A program made the translations under genes and the position numbers. The notes beneath the pieces are model-generated. The model made no database searches and was not told where the DNA came from. It saw only the letters and a program-made list of their open reading frames with translations. From an uncultured Alphaproteobacteria bacterium (lineage in GTDB: Bacteria; Pseudomonadota; Alphaproteobacteria; RF32; CAG-239), in assembly GCA_944391365.1 (NCBI GenBank), contig CALXTH010000098.1, forward strand, positions 1 to 10,886: a stretch of 10,886 bases of DNA. Reading direction: 5' to 3'. This document shows, in pieces, positions 5,969 to 10,886 of this stretch (the first letter of the stretch is position 1; every line of letters starts with the position of its first letter).

Positions 5969-5974
5969 TATAAT
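5969..5974 (+). promoter_or_regulatory. Putative -10 element upstream of yidC
   Basis: A consensus TATAAT lies 36 bases before the yidC start. The best -35 candidates (TTAAAC or ATTAAA about 16-17 bases upstream) are poor, so yidC may use this promoter in addition to readthrough from rpmH. Confidence 0.35.
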
Positions 5975-6009
5975 TCTGAAACCATTAAATTTTTTCAAGT
6001 GGAGCTCTC

Positions 6010-7686
6010 ATGGAAGAAGAAAACAACAATAACAAAGGCTTGTTTTGGGCAATTATTTTATCGGCGGGCATTATCATGCTCAGCAACTACCTGTTTCCGG
6101 CGCCCAAACCGGCTCCGGCGCCAAAGGCTGAAGAAACGGCCGTAACTCAAAACATTCCGCTGACATCTTCCGAAGAAAACACCACGGCTCAGCCGCTCCC
6201 TGTTGAACAGGCCTTAAACCAAAATCAGCGTATTGCCATCAGCAACAATGCCCTCACCGGCTCAATCCGGGTCAAAGGAGCCCGCTTTGATGACATTCTG
6301 CTTGAAAAATATAAACAAACACTTGACCCAGACAGTCCGAATATTGAATTGCTGACCCCGACCCAAACGGCTCACCCGTATTATGCCCAATTCGGTTGGC
6401 TCAGCAATGACAACAGCCTCCGCCTGCCTGACCCCGACACACTGTGGAAAGCCAAAGGCAAAGAACTCACCCCCTCAACACCGATAACTCTGGAATGGAA
6501 CAACGGCAACGGATTACGCTTCATCCGGACCATTTCGGTTGATGAAAATTATATGTTCAGCATCACCGACAGCGTCGAAAACAACACCGGTTCTGCCATC
6601 ACCCTTTTCCCCTATGGATTAATCACCCGCACCCCTGACCTGAAAAGCAGCGCCACAAGCGTTGTCCACGAGGGAATCAGCGGCGTCATTGATGACACCT
6701 TGCATGAACTCAAATATGACGCTCTTGAAGAAGGCGAAAGCAAAAGCTACACCACCGCAGGCGGCTGGGCCGGCTTTTCCGACCGTTACTGGTTCTCGGC
6801 ATTCATCCTGAACAATGGCCAGTCAAATAAAATAAAAATCACCAACACCAACGGCAAAACCTATCAGGTCGACTACCTCGGCCAGGCCACCACAATCGCG
6901 GCCGGAAGTGTCGCCTCAAATTCCGTCCGGTTCTTCTCCGGCGCCAAGGAAATCAAATTGCTCGATAAATATGCCAAAACACTCGGCATCCCCAAATTTG
7001 ATCTTGCCGTTGACTTCGGATGGTACTACTTCCTGACCAAACCGTTCTTCTATATTTTGGACTTTCTTTATAACCTGATCGGCAACATGGGCTGGGCCAT
7101 TCTCTTATTCGCGGCCTTGCTGCGGCTGGCCATGTTCCCGGTAGCCGGAAAATCCTATGAGAGCATGTCTAAAATGAAGAAACTCCAGCCCAAACTCAAA
7201 ACGCTGCAGGAACGCTACGGCGAAGACAAAATAAAGCTCCAGCAGGAAACCATGGAACTCTATCGTAAAGAAAAAATCAATCCGGCCGCAGGATGCCTGC
7301 CGCTGTTGATTCAAATCCCGGTGTTCTTTTCACTGTACAAAGTGCTCAACATCGCGATTGAAATCCGTCAGGCGCCGTTTATCGGCTGGATAAAAGACCT
7401 TTCGGCGCCGGACCCGCTAACCCTGTCGGTCATCACCCACCTGCCGGTTCCGGGCCTGCTTGACATCGGCGTCTGGCCGATCATCATGGGCTTAACCATG
7501 TACATCCAGCAAAAACTCAACCCGGCTCCGACCAACAAAGATCAGGCACGCATGTTTGCCTTGCTGCCGTTAGTCTTCACGTTCATGCTGGGACATTTTG
7601 CCTCCGGACTGGTCATTTACTGGACCCTGAGCAACATTCTCTCCATCATCCAGCAAAAAGCCATCATGCGCAAAAACGGAGTATAA
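6010..7686 (+). CDS. yidC: Membrane protein insertase YidC
   Basis: A 558-residue insertase that places proteins in the inner membrane, alone or with SecYEG. The first hydrophobic segment (about 10-28) is followed by a Pro/Ala-rich linker and a large periplasmic P1 domain (about 60-335), as in proteobacterial YidC. The conserved core has a helix around 355-378 with the groove arginine R372 in ALLRLAMFPVAGKS, a cytoplasmic coiled-coil hairpin (KKLQPKLKTLQERYGEDK), NPAAGCLPLLIQIPVFFSLYKVL (from about 424), and two last helices ending near 552. The C-terminal tail is short. GGAG lies six bases upstream. Three bases separate the stop from the engB start, so the two are probably coupled. Length is typical for the Gram-negative form. 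Confidence 0.98.
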   Translation: MEEENNNNKGLFWAIILSAGIIMLSNYLFPAPKPAPAPKAEETAVTQNIPLTSSEENTTAQPLPVEQALNQNQRIAISNNALTGSIRVKGARFDDILLEKYKQTLDPDSPNIELLTPTQTAHPYYAQFGWLSNDNSLRLPDPDTLWKAKGKELTPSTPITLEWNNGNGLRFIRTISVDENYMFSITDSVENNTGSAITLFPYGLITRTPDLKSSATSVVHEGISGVIDDTLHELKYDALEEGESKSYTTAGGWAGFSDRYWFSAFILNNGQSNKIKITNTNGKTYQVDYLGQATTIAAGSVASNSVRFFSGAKEIKLLDKYAKTLGIPKFDLAVDFGWYYFLTKPFFYILDFLYNLIGNMGWAILLFAALLRLAMFPVAGKSYESMSKMKKLQPKLKTLQERYGEDKIKLQQETMELYRKEKINPAAGCLPLLIQIPVFFSLYKVLNIAIEIRQAPFIGWIKDLSAPDPLTLSVITHLPVPGLLDIGVWPIIMGLTMYIQQKLNPAPTNKDQARMFALLPLVFTFMLGHFASGLVIYWTLSNILSIIQQKAIMRKNGV

Positions 7687-7689
7687 CCG

Positions 7690-8334
7690 GTGGAACAAAC
7701 AGAAGACAGATATTCTCCCGCCCGGCTCCGGGCTGCTGACGAGCTGTTCCGCCGTCCGGTCAGCTTTGTGCTGAGCGTGGCAAATCTGTCACAACTTCCC
7801 CTCTCCGAACTGGATGAAGGCGCTTTTGCCGGCCGCTCCAACGTCGGCAAATCCAGTATCATCAATGCCCTGTTCAACAAAAAAAAATTGGCCAAAACCT
7901 CCAACACCCCGGGACGCACCCAACAGCTTAATTATTTCAATCTGGACAACCGGCTCCATCTGGTCGACCTCCCGGGATATGGCTATGCTGAAGCGCCGGA
8001 CAAATTGGTAAAACAATGGCAAAAACTCATATTCGATTACCTTCGCGGCCGTGTTAATTTAAAACGCGTTTTCTTGCTGATTGATTCCCGCCACGGACTG
8101 AAAAAAGTCGATAAAGAAGTAATGGAAATGCTGGATAAAGCCGCCGTCACCTATCAGCTGATCTTAACCAAAACCGACAAAATCAGCGCCAAAGAATGCA
8201 TGGCGCAGGAACAAAAACTGAAAGCAGAACTCAAAAATCATGCTGCGGCTTATCCGGAAATCATCGCCACCAGTTCAGTCAAAAATCTCGGCTTAGACCA
8301 CCTCCGTGCTGAAATTGCCTCTTTCATAAGATAA
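7690..8334 (+). CDS. engB: Ribosome biogenesis GTPase EngB (YihA/YsxC)
   Basis: A 214-residue TrmE-Era-Bms1-like GTPase needed for large-subunit assembly and often reported as essential. The GTPase motifs are in order: G1 GRSNVGKS (48-55), G2 region NTPGRTQ (72-78), G3 DLPG (93-96), G4 TKTD (160-163) and G5 TSS (194-196). LVDLPGYGYAEA is typical of the family. The GTG start is supported by GGAG eight bases upstream, within the end of yidC. The gene is the last of the conserved insertase/ribosome block; a new promoter follows at 8372. Length is normal. Confidence 0.97.
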   Translation: MEQTEDRYSPARLRAADELFRRPVSFVLSVANLSQLPLSELDEGAFAGRSNVGKSSIINALFNKKKLAKTSNTPGRTQQLNYFNLDNRLHLVDLPGYGYAEAPDKLVKQWQKLIFDYLRGRVNLKRVFLLIDSRHGLKKVDKEVMEMLDKAAVTYQLILTKTDKISAKECMAQEQKLKAELKNHAAAYPEIIATSSVKNLGLDHLRAEIASFIR

Positions 8335-8371
8335 GCCCGACCAGACAAAAACGGCAACGGCAAAATTTTGC

Positions 8372-8400
8372 TTGATTTTTTGTCTAAAAAAGAATATACT
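8372..8400 (+). promoter_or_regulatory. Predicted promoter for two small membrane ORFs
   Basis: TTGATT (8372-8377), a 17-base spacer and TATACT (8395-8400) give a good sigma-70-type promoter. It lies after engB and directly before two short ORFs that end at a terminator, defining a separate small transcription unit. Confidence 0.62.
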
Positions 8401-8429
8401 CGTTCCATAAATATATAATTTTGCATATT

Positions 8430-8534
8430 ATGGAATATATAATTTTCTCACTGCTGATTATCGGCATCGCACTCATCTGGTTCAAATGCCATTGTTTCAA
8501 AAAAAGACGATTTCGTAAACATTCTAAAAAATAA
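8430..8534 (+). CDS. Small single-span membrane protein (34 aa)
   Basis: A 34-residue ORF with a hydrophobic stretch at residues 3-18 (YIIFSLLIIGIALIWF), then CHC and a strongly basic tail (KKRRFRKHSKK). This is the usual shape of a tiny inner-membrane protein with its tail in the cytoplasm. It begins about 23 bases after the predicted transcription start and ends five bases before the next ORF. No Shine-Dalgarno sequence is visible, which weakens the case. The family is not recognised. Confidence 0.5.
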   Translation: MEYIIFSLLIIGIALIWFKCHCFKKRRFRKHSKK

Positions 8535-8539
8535 CAAAG

Positions 8540-8758
8540 ATGAAACAACCGGCTTTTTCAAATGCTTCAGAACAGAACAAACAAATTATTCAAACCTGTT
8601 TTTGGATAACTGTTCTGATTGGATTTTGTGTATTTTTGATGTGGTGGAACCCCTGGATCGGGATTCCGTACAGTCTGATTTGGGCACGAATTATTTATGA
8701 CGCCCGCCATGCTGAAACAGCCCCGCCGCATGAAATTGAACCGCCTCAACAAGGTTAA
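8540..8758 (+). CDS. Small membrane protein of unknown function (72 aa)
   Basis: A 72-residue ORF with one or two membrane segments: residues about 20-36 (CFWITVLIGFCVFLMWW) and a less hydrophobic stretch at 38-52 (WIGIPYSLIWARIIY). A Pro/Glu-rich tail (PPHEIEPPQQG) follows. It lies five bases after the 34-aa ORF and a terminator starts 22 bases after its stop, so the pair forms one unit with the 8372 promoter. There is no clear ribosome binding site. I do not recognise the family, but a promoter, two membrane ORFs and a terminator in order support a real gene. Confidence 0.62.
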   Translation: MKQPAFSNASEQNKQIIQTCFWITVLIGFCVFLMWWNPWIGIPYSLIWARIIYDARHAETAPPHEIEPPQQG

Positions 8759-8779
8759 GACCATACGGCAAACATCACC

Positions 8780-8818
8780 AATAAGCGCCCGGCTCTCAAA
8801 ACCGGACGCTTATTTTTT
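8780..8818 (+). terminator. Intrinsic terminator after the small membrane genes
   Basis: AATAAGCGCCCGG pairs with CCGGACGCTTATT (one mismatch) around a nine-base loop and leads into six Ts. It ends the plus-strand unit and lies 17 bases from the convergent second secreted paralogue. Confidence 0.85.
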
Positions 8819-8835
8819 ACCCGCCTCAATCTCAA

Positions 8836-9588
8836 TCAAAAATCCAGCACCGGCCGAACATAATAATTGTTAGTATTACCGTAATAGCTGTTCATACTAC
8901 CACGAGACATATTCACGGCGAAATAAGTCCTGCCGTCGTAGCCACTGGCGTAAGGATCAGATGACCAATACCAATTATCTGTCAAATTTTGCCCTCCAGC
9001 GGCAGTGGATAAACTATCAATTTTTGATTTATTGTTATAAATTATCAATAATTCATCTCTAGTCGGTAACCGCCCTTTACCGCAAAAAGCTTTAGCAGCC
9101 TGAGAATTTGCAGTATTCCAATTCATCGTCTCGCTACTACCATTTTTGGCATTCTCAATCGCAACAAAGAAACTCATACCGCTGGCTCGAACACCTACAA
9201 CCTTACCGTCACAATAATACTGGTCTCCGACAATGCCCTCCGTCGGCGTCTCTTTCTGGCAACTTCCATTCTTCCACTCATATCCCTCTGCACAATTGCA
9301 TTGAATATATTTGCCACCGCAGGCAGAGCCTGCACCACCGGCGTAGCCGGTCCCCGTACACGTTAAAGTAAAACCATATTCATCGCAGAATTTTTGTTTG
9401 CACTCTTCTTCATTTACGCCCAAACACGCCCATTTGTTTCCAAACGGACACTTGACGCCTTTCCCTTCGTTGCAGGAGGTTTCAGTGTAGCCCAAAGTTT
9501 CACAATCCTGCGTGGCAACACATTGGGCAAAAGATAAAGCTGGTAAAAAGGACAGACTTGTCCCCAAGAGTAAAAATTTAATTTTCAT
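8836..9588 (-). CDS. Secreted Cys-rich protein with DUF1566-like C-terminus (copy 2)
   Basis: A 250-residue paralogue of the gene at 3810-4553, collinear along almost the whole length. It has a signal peptide (MKIKFLLLGTSLSF..., likely cut before Gln-Cys at about residue 22), the same cysteine modules (NCETLGY-like DCETLGY, KCPFGNKWACLG, CGGKYIQC, EGYEWKNGSC) and the DUF1566-like half with FFVAIENAKNG, AFCGKGRLPTRDEL, WYWSS and YYVRPVL. The start is set at 9588: this matches copy 1 and has GGAG seven bases upstream. A longer frame from 9645 would translate the leader hairpin and is rejected. The stretch between WYWSS and YYVRPVL differs strongly from copy 1 and is four codons longer. Function is unknown; surface binding is inferred. 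Confidence 0.88.
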   Translation of the reverse strand: MKIKFLLLGTSLSFLPALSFAQCVATQDCETLGYTETSCNEGKGVKCPFGNKWACLGVNEEECKQKFCDEYGFTLTCTGTGYAGGAGSACGGKYIQCNCAEGYEWKNGSCQKETPTEGIVGDQYYCDGKVVGVRASGMSFFVAIENAKNGSSETMNWNTANSQAAKAFCGKGRLPTRDELLIIYNNKSKIDSLSTAAGGQNLTDNWYWSSDPYASGYDGRTYFAVNMSRGSMNSYYGNTNNYYVRPVLDF

Positions 9589-9850
9589 AACAAAGCTCCA
9601 TTGTTTTAAGTAAAAAACAACGCCACCATAAGCTATGAAAACCAAGGTGGCGCGGAGCTAGAAAACCGTCAACGCAACGGTCGAACTTCTTCGTCTACCT
9701 ACTGAACTTAACCAGTTAACAGGAGCATAATATTAATGTAAACATCAATATCAGAGGCTGTCTGCAAGTGCTTATCCCGTCCACTCCACACCGTGGTGGA
9801 TTCTACGTTGAGGTGTTTTCTAGACACCACAGCCGGTTTTTCCAACTGCA
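9589..9850 (-). promoter_or_regulatory. Structured 5' leader RNA, copy 2
   Basis: This leader is partly conserved with 4554-4787. P1 pairs AGTTGG with CCGGCT (9831-9847), P2 pairs GGTGT with ACACC (9812-9828) and P3 pairs TCCAC with GTGGA (9785-9800). A divergent middle section includes an ACCGT/ACGGT hairpin. The last hairpin pairs CGCCACC with GGTGGCG (9621-9652); copy 1 has CACCACC with GGTGGTG, a compensatory change. A TTGTTTT/AAAACAA stem follows just before the ribosome site, as in copy 1. Confidence 0.6.
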
Positions 9851-9855
9851 TAATC

Positions 9856-9922
9856 AGAATACCACAACGGAAGAACTTTCGCAAGCTCTTTTTGATGTAA
9901 TCACGAATTTTGAAATTTCAAG
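9856..9922 (-). promoter_or_regulatory. Promoter of copy 2 with conserved upstream block
   Basis: TTGCGA (9879-9884), 17 bases and TATTCT (9856-9861) on the minus strand, matching copy 1 in sequence and spacing. The upstream block AAAATTCGTGATTACAT is also shared. Transcription probably begins near 9850. Confidence 0.72.
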
Positions 9923-9951
9923 GTAAGAGGAAAAGAAACAAGCTACAGCGT

Positions 9952-9980
9952 TCCTCCCCTTAATTCCGTTAAGGGGAGGA
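9952..9980. repeat. Perfect 12-bp inverted repeat
   Basis: TCCTCCCCTTAA and TTAAGGGGAGGA flank a five-base TTCCG spacer. No T-run follows on either strand, so a terminator is unlikely. It lies upstream of the copy 2 promoter, roughly where copy 1 has its terminator-like hairpin. Confidence 0.6.
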
Positions 9981-10010
9981 CAGGAAGGGTTTATAAAAAT
10001 CATCTGAATT

Positions 10011-10098
10011 GTCATTGCGAGGAGACCGCTAGGTCGACGCGGCAATCCATCATAATATAAATGGATCGCCACGGCGAATAAATTCGCCTCGCGATGAC
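10011..10098. repeat. Dispersed palindromic repeat (GTCATTGCGAGG type)
   Basis: An imperfect 88-bp inverted repeat. The outer arms GTCATTGCGAGG and CCTCGCGATGAC pair with one wobble, the inner arms GCGGCAATCCAT and ATGGATCGCCAC pair with wobbles. GTCATTGCGAGG...GCGGCAATCC is a widespread non-coding REP/MITE-like repeat in proteobacteria, so this is probably one copy of a dispersed family. Confidence 0.7.
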
Positions 10099-10176
10099 AT
10101 CCTTTTTCTCTTCACTGCCTCGGTAGCGGCACAATCTGAGCATCGCGCCTTCATGCCCCAATATTGCCACCTCAAA

Positions 10177-10277
10177 CCGACCGGGTCAAACGGCGCCCGT
10201 TTGTTCCAATCCCTCCACAGCAAACCGATGGGATCAACCTGCCTCAGGTCGCAACCGGGTCAAGCTGCGCCAGCTTG
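10177..10277. repeat. Cluster of three tri-nucleotide-loop hairpins
   Basis: Three related units begin ACCG(AT)GGG(A)TCAA and end in a perfect hairpin with a three-base loop: CAAACGG-CGC-CCGTTTG (10187-10203), ACCTG-CCT-CAGGT (10237-10249) and CAAGCTG-CGC-CAGCTTG (10261-10277). The stems differ in sequence but remain paired. A degenerate relative lies near 4951-4996. Confidence 0.6.
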
Positions 10278-10279
10278 CG

Positions 10280-10852
10280 AGTGTCTGTTTTATTACCGAC
10301 GCGGGGCATTGTCGGGGGGATGAGTATGATTATGGCGGGGCGAATACGCCAGACAATTCTTCCGGCGGGACACCGGGCGGTGGCGGTTCATCAGGGGCAG
10401 GTTCTTCTTCATCCGGCGGAGATAACGGAAACGGTGATGAGCCGGAATGGGAATTGGACAATAAGGAGCGCTGCAATAAAGAGGGATATGTCACAACAAA
10501 ATGTAATTCGGTTGAAAATCCGGTTAACTTCTGTCCTTATGACAATTCTTATTTTGAAAAATGCGTTTGCAAACCGGGACTGGTGACCTGCACTAAACCT
10601 TACTACGGCGTCGGCGAGAGTTGCGGCGGGAAATATGCCTCATGCCAGCTGGATAATCCTAGAGCCTGCAAAGAGGACGGATATACCAACACCTGTCCCG
10701 CCGGACAAAAACTCCGCAAAGACCAGCGTTGCCAATATGATAGTTCTTTCGGTATTTGTTGCACCGAACATTGCCCGGCTTATAGTTCGACACCTTGTAT
10801 ATTAAGAAAGTCATATTTTAGTAATGGAATCTGGTTTAATATGACATCATAG
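10280..10852 (+). pseudogene. Cys-rich secreted-protein remnant, 5' end missing
   Basis: A continuous frame with a genuine-looking protein composition but no start. It runs CFITDAGHCRG, then a Gly/Ser linker (PDNSSGGTPGGGGSSGAG-like), then cysteine modules (ERCNKEGY, FCPYD, KCVCKPG, CTKPYYGVGESCGGKYASC, ACKEDGYTNTCPAGQKL, GICC). CGGKYASC echoes CGGKYTQC in the two intact paralogues. In this frame no ATG, GTG or TTG occurs between the stop at 10124 and a TTG at 10454, which lies after the linker and lacks a ribosome site. The conserved promoter, leader and signal peptide are absent. The upstream end abuts the hairpin cluster and the stop codon falls inside a perfect palindrome, so both ends look broken. 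An unusual start upstream cannot be fully excluded. Confidence 0.55.
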
Positions 10853-10876
10853 CGAGATTGCAATCTCGCTATGATG
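10845..10876. repeat. Perfect 32-bp palindrome
   Basis: CATCATAGCGAGATTG is followed immediately by its exact reverse complement, with no spacer. It contains the TAG stop of the Cys-rich remnant. No T-run follows within the ten bases left in the window, so a terminator role is not supported. Confidence 0.7.
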
Positions 10877-10886
10877 AGCGGAGAGT

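Noticed and set aside
8341..8390. Terminator after engB
   Set aside because: GCAAAATTTTGC has no loop and the following T-rich stretch overlaps a good -35 element; no stable stem was found.
9589..9645. N-terminal extension of the second secreted protein to 9645
   Set aside because: It would translate the conserved leader hairpin and place 19 residues before a signal peptide that aligns exactly with copy 1. The ATG at 9588 has a ribosome site.
9854..10072. Minus-strand ORF across the repeat patch
   Set aside because: It covers the copy 2 promoter and palindromic repeats and has no ribosome site or protein features.
10177..10277. CRISPR-like array
   Set aside because: Units are irregular in length and are hairpins rather than identical repeats with unique spacers; no cas genes are present.
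10164..10586. Plus-strand ORF of 140 codons
   Set aside because: It runs through the hairpin repeats and is then out of frame with the Gly/Ser and cysteine-module coding frame, which has clear family features.

Overview
The window looks like part of an alphaproteobacterial chromosome. The run rpmH, rnpA, yidD, yidC, engB is a conserved housekeeping block. The remaining genes (a replicative helicase, YcgN/YkgJ-type cysteine proteins, a YgjP-type metallohydrolase, a YccA-type Bax inhibitor protein) also fit that class. Two secreted cysteine-rich proteins with a DUF1566-like C-terminus resemble surface proteins I associate with uncultured gut or host-associated alphaproteobacteria. That placement is inference, because no rRNA gene is present.

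Layout. 1-797: C-terminal part of dnaB. 803-1303: a possible small membrane ORF and, on the minus strand, a Cys/Gly/His-rich protein. 1331-2938: a tight plus-strand cluster of two tandem CxxCxxCC proteins and a metallohydrolase, reading away from the Cys-rich gene across a shared AT-rich promoter region. 3025-3744: a Bax inhibitor-1 family membrane protein, ending in a bidirectional terminator. 3810-4553: first secreted paralogue (minus strand), with a long leader and promoter up to about 4858. 5007-8334: rpmH-rnpA-yidD, yidC and engB. 8372-8758: a strong promoter and two small membrane ORFs, then a terminator. 8836-9588: second secreted paralogue (minus strand), with its own copy of the leader and promoter up to about 9922. 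9952-10277: a patch of palindromic repeats. 10280-10886: remnant of a third cysteine-rich gene with no recognisable start, ending inside a perfect 32-bp palindrome.

The most interesting feature is the shared control region of the two secreted paralogues. Both have a TTGCGA-17-TATYCT promoter, a conserved block upstream of it, and a 5' leader of roughly 235-260 nt. Each leader opens with three hairpins whose stems are conserved and ends with a hairpin next to the start codon; that last stem differs by a compensatory base-pair change between the copies. The middle of the leader diverges. This is a candidate undescribed cis-regulatory RNA, and possibly a mobile or duplicated expression cassette. 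The coding regions are nearly collinear except for a C-terminal loop that differs in sequence and length between short invariant flanks.

The housekeeping block works as a unit: L34, the RNase P protein, YidD, YidC and EngB link ribosome assembly, RNA processing and membrane protein insertion. yidD appears to start at a CTG codon inside the end of rnpA.
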